Positions 47,317 through 59,376 of a stretch of DNA of 64,000 nucleotides are shown piece after piece (within the stretch, counting starts at the first letter, position 1; the number at the start of each line of letters is the position of its first letter). The position numbers were made by a program, and so were the translations under genes. The DNA comes from Megaleporinus macrocephalus. Taxonomy: Eukaryota > Chordata > Actinopteri > Characiformes > Anostomidae. Where the stretch lies: positions 9,990,253-10,054,252 of the forward strand of contig CM038726.1 in the NCBI GenBank assembly GCA_021613375.1, in the 5' to 3' direction. Below the pieces are notes generated by a model that was given only the letters and a program-made list of their open reading frames with translations, made no database searches and had not been told where the DNA came from.

Positions 47317-47458
47317 CTGTAGAACGACGGAGCTGTGAGTGTTACTGGTGAAGAAGCGCGTGTTGCCCGTTTTCGAGGCCTGCAGGTGGGCGGAGAGACC
47401 CATTTCGCCGCAGCCGAGAGAAACCTTCATATGAGCGTCATCGTCCTCCACCAGAGAT
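47317..47458 (-). CDS. klhl13: klhl13 coding exon 2: leader region before BTB
   Basis: This 142-bp exon follows the acceptor TTTCCTCTGCAG and ends before GTAAGC in phase 0. Its first base A completes a codon begun in an upstream exon; in the human protein the matching codon is isoleucine before SLVEEED. It encodes residues 1-47 by this entry's numbering: [20 protein letters not shown], then [13 protein letters not shown]. The internal methionine at 47428-47430 corresponds to the start of KLHL9 (MKVSLG), so a shorter isoform could begin there. The splice phase and the conserved SLVE segment show that an upstream coding exon exists. Confidence 0.95.
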
Positions 47459-47934
47459 CTGCAGAGGAAACAGAGACAGGTCAGGGTACGAGCCGGGACC
47501 TCACCACAGCTCCATGTCAGTGCAGGTGTACTGAGCTCGTGTGCTGGACGTGTGATAGACTTGGCTTTTCTTCACCAACGGCACATCAACAAACAGCACG
47601 GCACAGGATCACATCACGGGTACCACAACACTCTCTCTGACAGCATGTATAGTGCTCCACTGAGCCTTTCCTGAGTGGCGCGAGGAACGAGGGATGAATA
47701 AACGGCCGGTAGAGGAGAGCAGGTCAGTGTGTTCGGGGATGAGGATAACGTAGAGCAATAAAACCAACTGAACTCTTATTTAGATTTGTCTTATATGTCT
47801 GCGTACCATATCACAGCACATTAGTACAACCTCTGAGGCTGGATGTGTTTCAATACAGCAACGTCCTTACACACACACACACACTCCAGCAGCAGTGCTG
47901 TGTCTGATCCACACATACAAGCACAATACACACA

Positions 47935-48122
47935 AACCAACACAGCAGCACCATGTCAGTGTCACTGCAGTGATGGGAATGACCCACCACCCAAATAATG
48001 CCTGCTCTGCAGTGGTCCTGTGGGGGTCCTGAGCATTAAAGAACAGGGTGGGAGGGGATAAACAACAGCGTATCAGATGAACTACAGTCTGTAAGTGTTG
48101 AACTACAAAGTGATCCTATATG
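47935..48122 (+). repeat. dispersed repeat (CAGTGTCACTGCAGTG family)
   Basis: It is related to 4125-4262 in opposite orientation. The words ACCCACCACCCAAATAATGC, GTGGTCCTGTGGGGGTCCTG and AACTACAAAGTGATCCTATA are typical of a very abundant fish repeat. The family name is not certain. Confidence 0.75.
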
Positions 48123-48124
48123 GC

Positions 48125-48402
<278 letters not shown>

Positions 48403-48479
48403 CACACAGCACTGTGGGACCAAGCTGCAGTAATCCAGTCCATCACTGAGACGCAACAAAGACCAGCAGAACTACACAA

Positions 48480-49065
48480 AGGTCATCCCGCGTAGCTGAA
48501 CGGAGCCCCCGCGCTGGAGCCCACGGTGAAAGAGACGGTCTCTCATTTCCTCCACCAACGAAGTGCTCTGTCCGATAACGAGACTCTATCGGTTACGCAC
48601 AAAGAACCAAAGGAACGTTTATTTCTCCTCCTTTCTTCTGCATTAATCACTGACTCGGATTCAAAGCTCTAAAACACAAGAGTCTGGAGGAGAAAGGAGA
48701 GAGAAGAAAGAGAGAGACTATAAGAGAAGAAGAAAAACGGCTTTTGGAAGAACAACTCTGATGTCCGGGTTTACGGCAGGAGCATCACCAGTCTCTCTTT
48801 TCTTTGTTAACTGGGAACAAAAACAATACTATAAAAAATCAAAGCTTCGCTCTTAGAACCTAAACCATCAGTGAAGACACGTCTCGTGCGCTGTAGCCGT
48901 CACGCTAGCGGGGACGACAGGGACTGGAAGCTTGCAGGCCACCAACAGTCCTGCGGAACTCATATGAACTGAGGTGGGGTGTATAATTAAAGCAGCCCCA
49001 GAGAACGTGTAGTGAGGTCTTAGGAGGTCTTCTAGGTCTGTTAGATGGTATGAGCTGAAAGACCA
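48480..49065. other. unique upstream sequence without recognised features
   Basis: Mixed composition. No exon of klhl13 and no repeat family were recognised. Confidence 0.55.
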
Positions 49066-49458
49066 GTAAACCTCGATTTGAATGACCTTCCAATGACCGA
49101 CAGTCTAACCTAATCTTGAGCAAGGCCTCGGTGAGCTTTTCCTAACCAATCGCATGGCTGCGTCTTTTGCCCCGCCCTTAGCAAACTAAAGCTGACCCAG
49201 CAGAACCAGAACCTCCTGTCTGTAGCTGCCCGTCATACGCCAATCCATACGCCAACACCGTTCACTCGTCTATTCCTTCAGTCACGCTTTACTTCGTCCA
49301 TTTGTTGGCACGTCTGTTCGTCCGTCACTCTTTTCAGCACAAGCTGAATAATGACTTCAGTTCTGTATGAGAGGCAGAGCAGGCCTGGAGCGTTGGACAG
49401 AGAGCTGTCAATCAAGCTGCGCATTGGCCACGCCCACGCAGTCCTAAGACAGGCCGGA
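49066..49458 (+). repeat. local direct duplication, unit 1
   Basis: It shares long words with 51755-52170: TGAATGACCTTCCA, AGCAAACTAAAGCTGACCCA, GAATAATGACTTCAGTTCTG and CAGAGAGCTGTCAATCAAGC. Order and orientation are the same. The two units are separated by about 2.3 kb that includes the 26-bp array. Confidence 0.85.
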
Positions 49459-49475
49459 TACTATATAATACTATC

Positions 49476-49508
<33 letters not shown>

Positions 49509-50193
49509 TTAAACATGTAATTATATACACATGTGGACGTCTAGGTTGTCTCAGAGTCCGTATCTATGACTACCCTTTATTCGAGGACAGGAGATGGTAT
49601 TGGTAAACTTTTAAAATCGTGTCTTCAGTATCGTCCTCGTGAACTACAGTCACCTAAAACCACAGAAACAAGTTTATCTGAGATTACTGAAAGCCATGGT
49701 TACACCACATGACCTTTATCCCACTGCAGTCTGGCTGAGTCTGGGCTGGTTGGCTCTAGTCTGGAGATTTTGGGGCAGTTGGAGAGAGGGAGACAGAGAG
49801 AGAGAGAGAGAGAGAGAGACTGAGAGAATCGACTGTGCGAGTCTCATTTAGAAGTGTGTCATGTTCGATTTTTTCCAGCCTCAGCATCATCTTGAAGGGC
49901 GCGGTGGTCAGCAACTCAATCTAAATGACCACCAACAGCCGATGAAACAATGAGAGGAGGAACGAAGAAGCGTTAAAGAGGACTGAGAGAACAACGGAGC
50001 ACATGAACATCTGAAACTCTGACAGCTAACATTCTAATCGTGTGTACCTGCATGACCCCCCACCTTCAGGTTCACCTGTTACTTCTTTACTGTGTCAACA
50101 AAACCAGCAGCAGTCACGGTGTGTGTGTGCGCACACGCTCAGTTTAGTTCAACAACGACTCAGAGGTTGTGTAGTATGATAGTCACCACACAA

Positions 50194-50224
<31 letters not shown>

Positions 50225-50349
50225 CACCCACACAACGAACAGACGCTAACTGACATGAAACTTGCATCACCAAACACAAAGATCTAATTCTAATACAAAG
50301 CCCCCTCCTCCTCGTAACCCCTTCCCTTCTCCATCTTCACTACAGCCTG

Positions 50350-51712
50350 AGACCGCTCTTTAAGCTAGTTCTCTGAGATAGCTCTTTAAGCTAGGTCTCT
50401 GAGATAGCTCTTTAAGCTAGGTCTCTGAGATAGCTCTTTAAGCTAGTTCTCTGAGATAGCTCTTTAAGCTAGTTCTCTGAGATAGCTCTTTAAGCTAGTT
50501 CTCTGAGATAGCTCTTTAAGCTAGTTCTCTGAGATAGCTCTTTAAGCTAGGTCTCTGAGACAGCTCTTTAAGCTAGTTCTCTGAGATAGCTCTTTAAGCT
50601 AGGTCTCTGAGATAGCTCTTTAAGCTAGTTCTCTGAGATAGCTCTTTAAGCTAGTTCTCTGAGATAGCTCTTTAAGCTAGGTCTCTGAGATAGCTCTTTA
50701 AGCTAGTTCTCTGAGATAGCTCTTTAAGCTAGGTCTCTGAGACAGCTCTTTAAGCTAGGTCTCTGAGATAGCTCTTTAAGCTAGGTCTCTGAGATAGCTC
50801 TTTAAGCTAGTTCTCTGAGACAGCTCTTTAAGCTAGGTCTCTGAGATAGCTCTTTAAGCTAGTTCTCTGAGATAGCTCTTTAAGCTAGGTCTCTGAGACA
50901 GCTCTTTAAGCTAGGTCTCTGAGATAGCTCTTTAAGCTAGGTCTCTGAGATAGCTCTTTAAGCTAGGTCTCTGAGATAGCTTCTTAAGCTAGGTCTCTGA
51001 GATAGCTCTTAAAGCTAGGTCTCTGAGATAGCTCTTTAAGCTAGGTCTCTGAGATAGCTCTTTAAGCTAGGTCTCTGAGATAGCTCTTTAAGCTAGGTCT
51101 CTGAGATAGCTCTTTAAGCTAGGTCTCTGAGATAGCTCTTTAAGCTAGTTCTCTGAGATAGCTCTTTAAGCTAGGTCTCTGAGACAGCTCTTTAAGCTAG
51201 GTCTCTGAGATAGCTCTTTAAGCTAGTTCTCTGAGATAGCTCTTTAAGCTAGGTCTCTGAGACAGCTCTTTAAGCTAGGTCTCTGAGATAGCTTCTTAAG
51301 CTAGGTCTCTGAGATAGCTCTTAAAACTAGGTCTCTGAGATAGCTCTTTAAGCTAGGTCTCTGAGATAGCTCCTTAAGCTAGGTCTCTGAGATAGGTCTC
51401 TGAGATAGCTCTTTAAGCTAGGTCTCTGAGACAGCTCTTTAAGCTAGGTCTCTGAGATAGCTCACTGAGTTCTCTGAGATAGCTATTTAAGCTAAGTCTC
51501 TGAAATAGCTCACTGAGTTTTTTGAGATAGCTCTTTAAGCTAGGTCTCTGAGATAGCTCACTGAGTTCTCTGAGATAGCTCTTTAAGCTAGGTCTCTGAG
51601 ATAGATCACTGAGTTTTCTGAGATAGCTCTTTAAGCTAGGTCTCTGAGATAGCTCACTGAGTTCTCTGAGATAGCTCTTTAAGCTAGGTCTCTGAGATAG
51701 CTCACTGAGTTC
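50350..51712. repeat. 26-bp minisatellite with dyad symmetry, about 52 copies
   Basis: The unit is GAGATAGCTCTTTAAGCTAG plus GTCTCT or TTCTCT. TAGCT and AGCTA are inverted repeats around CTTTA, and GAGA/TCTC extend the dyad. The right edge (51450-51712) contains variant units with CACTGAGTTCTC. Confidence 0.96.
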
Positions 51713-51754
51713 TCAATTAAATGCAGACCTCGACTGCACCACTGAAGGCCAACA

Positions 51755-52170
51755 GGGAACCTCAATTTGAATGACCTTCCACTGAGCAACCAAGGTCAGT
51801 ATATTTCTCTCCACACGTAAACTAGACAGACCTAATCTTGGCCTCTGTGATCTTCTCCTAACCAATCGCAAGGCTACGTCTTATGCCCCACCCACACAAA
51901 ACTTAGCAAACTAAAGCTGACCCAGCAGAACCAGAACTTCCTGTCTGTAGCTGCCCGTCAACTGTTTATCCCTGTATTCATACGCTAACACTGTTCACTC
52001 GTCTATTCCTTCATTCATGCAGCGCTTCGTCCATCAATCTTTTCAGCACAAGCTGAATAATGACTTCAGTTCTGTATGAGAGACAGAGCAGGCTTGGAGC
52101 GTTCGACAGAGAGCTGTCAATCAAGCTGGGCACTAGCCACGCCCACACAGTTCTCAGACAGGCCAGATCA
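51755..52170 (+). repeat. local direct duplication, unit 2
   Basis: Counterpart of 49066-49458 with scattered substitutions and small indels, including an insertion near 51790-51830 (GTCAGTATATTTCTCTCC). Confidence 0.85.
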
Positions 52171-53133
52171 GTTCTGAAGCGGACATTTCAGGGTTGAAGC
52201 ACTTTATGTGAGACGAGCATCTAGAAGGAACCTATATCAAGCCATCCAGGATCTTCTGCTGATCTCGCTGACGACACCTGGACCTGCTGCTCCCGAGTGG
52301 GCAGCTGAGGGTGAATGTCAGTAGGTGAATATTAAAAGTGAGGGACGGACGGATTACAGCCTGATAAGGAAGAGGAGGAGGGAAAGAAAGAAGACAACTA
52401 AGATACACCGAGATGCTGAGGGGTTTCTATGGCAACAGGAGGGGCGGTGCACAGTCACAGTCACATGACACAGCACGAGCAGCTGATTGGTGCATTACCC
52501 TGTCAGGTGATAGGTTGGAGATGCAGCAAGCAGAGAGTGGGTGGTCCACACCACAAAGGAGTGCTGGTGGCTGCCAAAACAACGAGAAATAGATATCACT
52601 AAAACTCACACGCACACACACACACACACAGACACACATACACATACACAGAGAAGAACGGCCCAAAGTAACCCCCACGTGACACACACACACAGGTTAT
52701 ACTGCATATACAGTATAAATCAAATAAATCCACAAACACTGAGAAACAAACACAAACAAAAAAAAAAGAGAGAGAGAGAGAAACTGATGGAGTGACAGAC
52801 AGACACAGACAGAAAGAAATACAATGATGAAGAATCAGTCTGTACAGCTCCACACCGACTTAACTCCAACACTGATCTGATAATCATCACGTCTCAAAAT
52901 GATCCAACACAAAGCCAGTGCGCTGCTCCACCCCGGCACGTTCCCTAACGAGGAGCTAACGAGTGACCGCACTGACCAGAAAATCATCTGACACAGCCTG
53001 AGGTGTACATGCTTCATCAGTCCAATCAAAGAACAATAATACATCACGTGGTAACAAGTAGACCAACAAAAAGCAAAACACATACCATCAGACAAACAAA
53101 CCCTATAGCATACTGTGCCAGGCACAGGACAAA

Positions 53134-54625
53134 TATATATACACATACAGAGAGACAGAGGCATATATACACACAGAGAGACAGGCATATATACACACAC
53201 AGAGAGACAGAGGCATATATACACACACAGAGAGACAGAGGCATATATACACACAGAGAGACAGAGGCATATATACACACAGAGAGACAGAGGCATATAT
53301 ACACACAGAGAGACAGGCATATATACACACAGAGAGACAGGCATATATACACACAGAGAGACAGAGGCGTATATACACACAGAGAGACCGAGGCGTATAT
53401 ACACACACACAGAGAGACAGAGGCATATATACACACAGAGAGACAGAGGCATATATACACACACACAGAGACAGGCATATATACACACAGAGAGACAGGC
53501 ATATATACACACAGAGAGACCGAGGCGTATATACACACACACAGAGAGACAGAGGCATATATACACACAGAGAGACAGAGGCATATATACACACACACAG
53601 AGACAGGCATATATACACACAGAGAGACAGAGGCATATATACACACACACAGAGACAGGCATATATACACACAGAGAGACAGAGGCATATATACACACAG
53701 AGAGACAGAGGCATATATACACACACAGAGAGACAGAGGCATATATACACACACAGAGAGACAGAGGCATATATACACACAGAGAGACAGAGGCATATAT
53801 ACAAACACAGAGAGACAGAGGCATATATACACACACAGAGAGACAGAGGCATATATACACACACAGAGAGACAGAGGCGTATATAAACACACAGAGAGAC
53901 AGAGGCGTATATACACACACACAGAGACAGAGGTATATATACACACACAGAGAGACAGAGGCGTATATAAACACACAGAGAGACAGAGGCGTATATAAAC
54001 ACACAGAGAGACAGAGGCATATATACACACACAGAGAGACAGAGGCGTATATAAACACACAGAGAGACAGAGGCGTATATACACACACACAGAGACAGAG
54101 GCGTATATACACACAGAGAGACTGAGGCGTATATACACACAGAGAGACAAAGGTATATATACACACACAGAGACTGAGGCGTATATACACACAGAGAGAC
54201 AGAGGTATATATACACACACAGAGAGACAGAGGCATATATACACACACACAGAGAGACAGAGGCGTATATACACACAGAGGCATATATACACACAGAGAG
54301 ACTGAGGCGTATATACACACAGAGAAACAGAGGCGTATATACACACAGAGAGACTGAGGCGTATATACACACAGAGAGACTGAGGCGTATATACACACAC
54401 ACACACAGAAACAGAGGCGTATACACACACACACACACACACACACAGACAGAGGCGTATATACACACACACAGAGAGACAGAGGCGTATATAAACACAC
54501 AGAAAGACAGAGGCATATATACACACACAGAGAGACAGAGGCGTATATACACAGAGAGAGACAGACGCGTATATATACACACAGAGAGACAGCGGCGTAT
54601 ATACACACACACAGAGACAGAGGCG

Positions 54626-54655
<30 letters not shown>
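53134..54655. repeat. 26-bp ACACAGAGAGACAGAGG minisatellite, about 58 units
   Basis: The unit is TATATACACACAGAGAGACA plus GAGGCA or GAGGCG. Lengths of 20-30 bp occur through CA and GA slippage. A stop-poor composition gives overlapping open frames of up to 691 codons on the minus strand and 336 codons on the plus strand. None is a gene. Confidence 0.96.
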
Positions 54656-54659
<4 letters not shown>

Positions 54660-55525
54660 TATATACACACACAGCAAACAGATGGGTATATACATACAGA
54701 GAGACAAACGTGTATATGCACACACAGAGAGAGACAGACGTGTGTATGCACACAGCGAGAGACAAAGGTGTATATACACACATACAGCAAACAGACGGGT
54801 ATATACACACAGAGACAGATGTGTATATACACACGCAGAGAGAGACAGACATGTACATACACAGAGAGAGAGAGACAGACACTCCAAGAGAGACCAATGC
54901 ACATATACAAAGAGTAAGCGTGAGAAAGATTTTATGATGTTGTCAAGGAGATGTCACTCCTACAAGAAACTCTCTCTCTCACTCTCACTCTCTCTCTTCC
55001 ACAGAGACATTATCATTAACATATCTCCTTTAATAATTCATCATTATGAAACACACGCTCACACAGATCATCATTAGGAGGAGTGTGAGGGCTGCAGGTA
55101 CGACCTGGAGAACAGCTGTTACCATCTTACACACACACACACACACACTGACCTCAGCACACTCAACATCACACACTCCTCCTGTTCTGCGGGAGTGTTT
55201 CGGCGTCTCCTAATTAGACTGGTAGAGGTCCAAACACAGCAGATCTATCTGGGCTCATCCCGCTGCACTCCTGACCAGCACGCCAACTGAATCCAGAAAC
55301 ACACCGACGACACTCCAACTGCTCTCCTAATGAACATACGCTAACACGAGACAAAGCCTTTAAAGGCAGGACAAGTGGAGTCAGGACTCAGTTCAGGGAC
55401 ACAGAGAGGAGAGAGACAGAAAGAGGAGGAGAGTGGTTTCAGAACATTAGAAGCATGATGAGGTTCTTCTGGTATTATTAGGACTCGAGCGTCACCAAGA
55501 AACACAGCAGAACCCATCACTTCAC

Positions 55526-55622
55526 TATGTGTGTGTGTGTGTGTGTGTATGTGTGTGTATGTGCACGTATGTGTGTTGGTATGTGTGTGTGTGTGTGTAT
55601 ACGTGTGTGTGTGTGTGTGTGT
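55526..55622. repeat. (GT)n microsatellite, interrupted
   Basis: GT alternation with ATGTGCACGTATG-type interruptions. Confidence 0.93.
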
Positions 55623-55706
55623 TCTGGAGCAGACTGCCACGTGACGTTGACATCTTTATTTTTATTTAACGTCAATAAAAACACCAAAACAACCCCGTAT
55701 GACTCA

Positions 55707-55710
<4 letters not shown>

Positions 55711-55776
<66 letters not shown>
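55711..55776. repeat. (GA)n microsatellite
   Basis: About 33 GA dinucleotides, followed by a looser GA-rich stretch to about 55870. Confidence 0.97.
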
Positions 55777-55778
<2 letters not shown>

Positions 55779-56380
55779 CAGCAGATCAAGAGATCAGATA
55801 GAGGGACAAAGACAGACAGAGAATAGACAGAAAGAGAGAAAAGAGAGACTGAGAGGAGAAGAGAAAGAGACAAGCAGACCCTCTACGACGCTGAGCAAAC
55901 AGGCCAGCCAATGAGCTTCAGCGGACTAACGGCTACAGCAGAGTCCAGGTAGACGGAGATCTAGCTGATAGCTGACGGCTGTCGTCACTGCCGTTTGTTG
56001 TTGTGATCTGATACGACTGCGACTGCACGATCCACCAAACAGGTGATACTTTTTCCATGTCTAGAACATCACAAACGATTCAGAACTTTAGCGTTCAGTG
56101 CTTTCAGTAGAGTATAGAGTCCAGTAACGGGAACCCCGGCTGGTAACACATGTAAGCCTTAATATGGTGTAATGACTCTAAATTATTAATAAATGTTGTA
56201 GAAATCACTAAAAGTATCAGATTTATTACATTTTCTGTAAAATCCCGCTGGACGTAGGTCTCCATTGTTGTATCTACTGATGGGTGGTGGTGGTGACGGC
56301 AAATGGTTGCAGTAACCGGCCTAGCAAGCTAAACATTTCTGACATTAGCGACGACGACACACACCAAGGGAGTCTAAACT

Positions 56381-57397
56381 AGAGATGGAAGGATCGATCG
56401 GCTATGTATCGGTATTGGCCGATTTTGAATCAAAATATGTGATCGGGCGATATTTCTCCAATTCGATCGATGGCGTTAAACAAATGAGCTTAATTTCTGG
56501 ATTTCTAGTTAGCGTTTCATCCAGGAGGAGGAGAACCCTCTCCCTGCAATTCCTATCTGAACCACTAGGTGGAAATACACACCCTTTCATTTTCAACAGA
56601 CTGACTGAAGCAGCGTCCTTGTGAGAAAAGCATGCGCTGATAGAAAGCATGTCGTCCGCCTGGCAGTGTTTACCGTATGTGACGTTTTTAAAATGAGTAA
56701 AATCAGCATGTCTCGTTGGAGAACCAAGACAAAGACATTTAACTCTACTAATCTGATACAGCACTTAAGAGTAGAGATGGAAGGATCGATCGGCTGTGTA
56801 TCAGTATTGGACGATTAATCAAAATATGTGATCAGTGATCGGACGATATTTCTATAGTTAGTCAATCCCGAGAGCTGATCGATGGCGTTAAACAAATGAG
56901 CCTAATTTCTGTATTTCCAGCTAGCGTTTCATCCAGAAAGAGGAGAAGCCCCTCCGGCCACCTCCCTGCAATATCTCTGAACCACTAGGTGGAAATACAG
57001 ATCTGACCGGTACGAACAGAACAGCAGCAACAATTCAAGATCTACACTTAATGATATAGATTTAGTTTAAAATAACAGAGTCTGCGTTTAATGACTGCAG
57101 TTTTTACTGTATTTATTTAATTAGCTTTTTTCATTTTAAATTAAGGGTCTAAATGTAATGATTACAGTTTTGGGGATATTTGTTTGATTTACTTTGTTTA
57201 TTTACTGATAATTTAGTTAAAAATATTATGCTGTTTCACATGAGCTCGTTAGAGCATGTTTCGTGACTTGCTTGTGCTAATAACTACATGTAGCCCTGCC
57301 GTGGTATATAGCCCCGCCCTCTATCAGTATCGGCTGATCACGCTGAAAGGTGATCAGCGATCGGAATCGGCCTCAAAAACGCTGATCGGTCCATCTC
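56381..57397 (+). mobile_element. hAT relic with BED zinc-finger remnant, internally duplicated
   Basis: The left tip TAGAGATGGAAGGATCGATC and the right tip (complement TAGAGATGGACCGATCAGCG) bound about 1 kb. The left about 220-250 bp is repeated from 56774, so one copy may be nested in another. Positions 56708-56770 read MSRWRTKTKTFNSTNLIQHL, with VFTVCDVFK just upstream. This is a degraded BED finger whose first cysteine is replaced by phenylalanine. It is non-functional. Confidence 0.8.
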
Positions 57398-57592
57398 TAG
57401 TAAAACTGAGGAACAGAGAGGGTGGAGGAGAGAGTGGACACAGTGCTGGAGTTGTTGTGAAGCTGTGTGTCGGTGTTGACGGAGAAGGAGAGTGCCTGTT
57501 AAAGGAGCTCCGCTTTCTAGCAGGAAACATTCACGCTCAGTAAACAGCTCGATACACTGAACGGGAGTGTCTCTGAGCTTCACACTCCTTTA

Positions 57593-57844
57593 TTAGTGAA
57601 GTAGTATGTTCACTACTAAGACTGTACTTTCACCTTCAGGATCTGCAAACGAGGGAGAAGCAGCTGACGCTAACGCTAAACGTTGTTGGTGGGATGCCAG
57701 GAGAGAGTCCAGCGCATGTTCATCTTCACGGTTCTTCTCGCGGTTCTCCATAATCTGGAGCTTTTGGACGTCCTGTGTTGGAAACAGACTCGGTTGAGCG
57801 GCACACGCAAGACAGCAGTAGCCCACTATGCTTAGCATGGCCAT
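57593..57844 (-). CDS. candidate small ORF, 83 codons, hydrophobic N-terminus
   Basis: I do not recognise this protein. It opens MAMLSIVGYCCLACAAQPSL, a hydrophobic stretch that could be a signal or membrane anchor. A polar, charged middle (QIMENREKNREDEHALDSLL) and an Ala/Ser-rich segment follow. The frame stays open upstream of the first ATG to 57895. Its TAA stop overlaps an AATAAA (57594-57589), which is compatible with a transcript end or a processed copy. No repeat family covers it. Splice-like sites nearby (CACTTCTCAG upstream, CAGGTGAGAG near 57871) are unproven. A chance open frame remains quite possible. Confidence 0.25.
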   Translation of the reverse strand: MAMLSIVGYCCLACAAQPSLFPTQDVQKLQIMENREKNREDEHALDSLLASHQQRLALASAASPSFADPEGESTVLVVNILLH

Positions 57845-58124
57845 GCCCACAATGAAAGATGTTCTCTCACCTGACCAGCCCCCTGACCTCCACACAGAGC
57901 TGAGAAGTGGACAGGGTAGTCAAGATAGTTGAAGGACACACTGAGGAGCTTCACTAAACTTCACTAGCGATTACTAATCCAGCTGTTTATGCGCCTGGGA
58001 TAAACTAATTTCTCGTCTTGCCGTGTGACTGTGTTTCCTTCGCTCTCAGGCACGCAGCCTGCTAATCATTACATTGAACGTGGGCTCATTTTAAAAACTG
58101 GTGACTAAAACAAAGCAGTTTATA
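57845..58124. other. unique upstream sequence
   Basis: No feature was recognised beyond the splice-like sites described for the neighbouring candidate ORF. Confidence 0.5.
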
Positions 58125-58231
58125 TTCCTGTGTTTTTTTTTCTTCCAGGTATCGTTTTGGTATCAATAATCATGATACTACACTTGGTATCAGTATCAAA
58201 GTTAAAATTCCGGTATTGTGACAACCCTAGA
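58125..58231 (+). mobile_element. hAT-like element fragment, right end
   Basis: AGGTATCGTTTTGGTATC, GATACTACACTTGGTATC and the tip GGTATTGTGACAACCCTAG match 15990-16092. Only the right terminus is present. Confidence 0.65.
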
Positions 58232-59376
58232 TATGGCTGAGCTCTTGTATACGCGCCTGTAGAGGAGAACCTGCTCAGCAAACCTCCCTCCGAACTCCTT
58301 TATTCAGGATGAAGCGTGATCACACACCAGCGTGCACTCTCACACCGCTTACCACGAGTCAAGTACAAACCTAGTATACAGCTGTACTGACTCTTGATGT
58401 ACTGATGATGAAAGTGTGTTCAGACTCGGAACATTAAACGCAAGGTGAGCACGAGCCAGTAGAGGAGTGGAGAGGGGGTACAACCCATTGGTAATCTGAC
58501 GCCCAGGTCACGTCCCACCTGAACTTCAAATCCAATTAGAAACACAACCCAGTTCCAAACCCAAAGGTGCTTTGGTGGGCTGATACTTCTAGATATCAAC
58601 ACAACTCTAATCTCACTCCTACAGAGCCGTCCACAAAGAAGCTGAAGAGTCATTCATGTTTAGCTGTCTCATACTGAAGAGTCTGATCTCCATACTCCGC
58701 CAGACGAGCAGCACCAAGTCTTATACGTTGCTTAGATATCTCTCAGTTTGGACGGATCAGAAAATTATTACACATGCAATTAATAACCAGGCGGTTTATT
58801 TACCAGCTGCCGTTCTCCAGCTCAAGCACTCTTAACTAGAACCCTGAAAAGCAAAGTGATGGAAGTTCTGATGGAGGGCTCTCCACACGAACATCCATCT
58901 ATTATATCCTGGTACAGCGAGCGATGCGTTCATCCCTCTTCATTTCTTCACTCTCTCTAGAGAGAAGAGAGAAGTGCAGCACTGCCTTCCTCCATACATC
59001 CTCATCAGGCCGGGAAGTAAAGCATCTCTCTGTCCTCTACCGTCTACCATCTGTACTGAAAGAAGAAGACTTCCTTTCTTCGCCATCTTCACGTAGATCG
59101 TCAACAGCAACAAACGTAGTTTGGATCGTCACTTACGTTCAAGAGGAATTCTACCGACTTCAAAACCTATATGGTAACGAGACGACTGGAAATAAGCCAC
59201 TCAGGTGTCTGAAGGTCAACGTGTTTTCTGTTCTTCAACGTTCTTCTACATCACAACGTGCCACTGCTTGGTTTTCAGAGTATGTTCAGGCACTGTTAGC
59301 CCCTTTAACTGGATTTTGTGCACATGAAGTACTGATTATATAATATTCTAACAGCATGAATACAGTAAGTAGTAAG
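58232..59376. other. unique upstream sequence without recognised features
   Basis: No repeat family, exon or RNA gene was recognised. A 139-codon plus-strand open frame (58924-59343) has no domain and no coding character that I can support. Confidence 0.55.

Noticed and set aside
52835..54910. Open frame of 691 codons (minus) and overlapping frames of 336-617 codons
   Set aside because: They run through the 26-bp ACACAGAGAGACAG array. Several frames on both strands are open at once because the composition lacks stops, and the translation is a 26-residue periodic string with no domain.
58924..59343. 139-codon plus-strand frame
   Set aside because: No recognisable family and no supporting signals.
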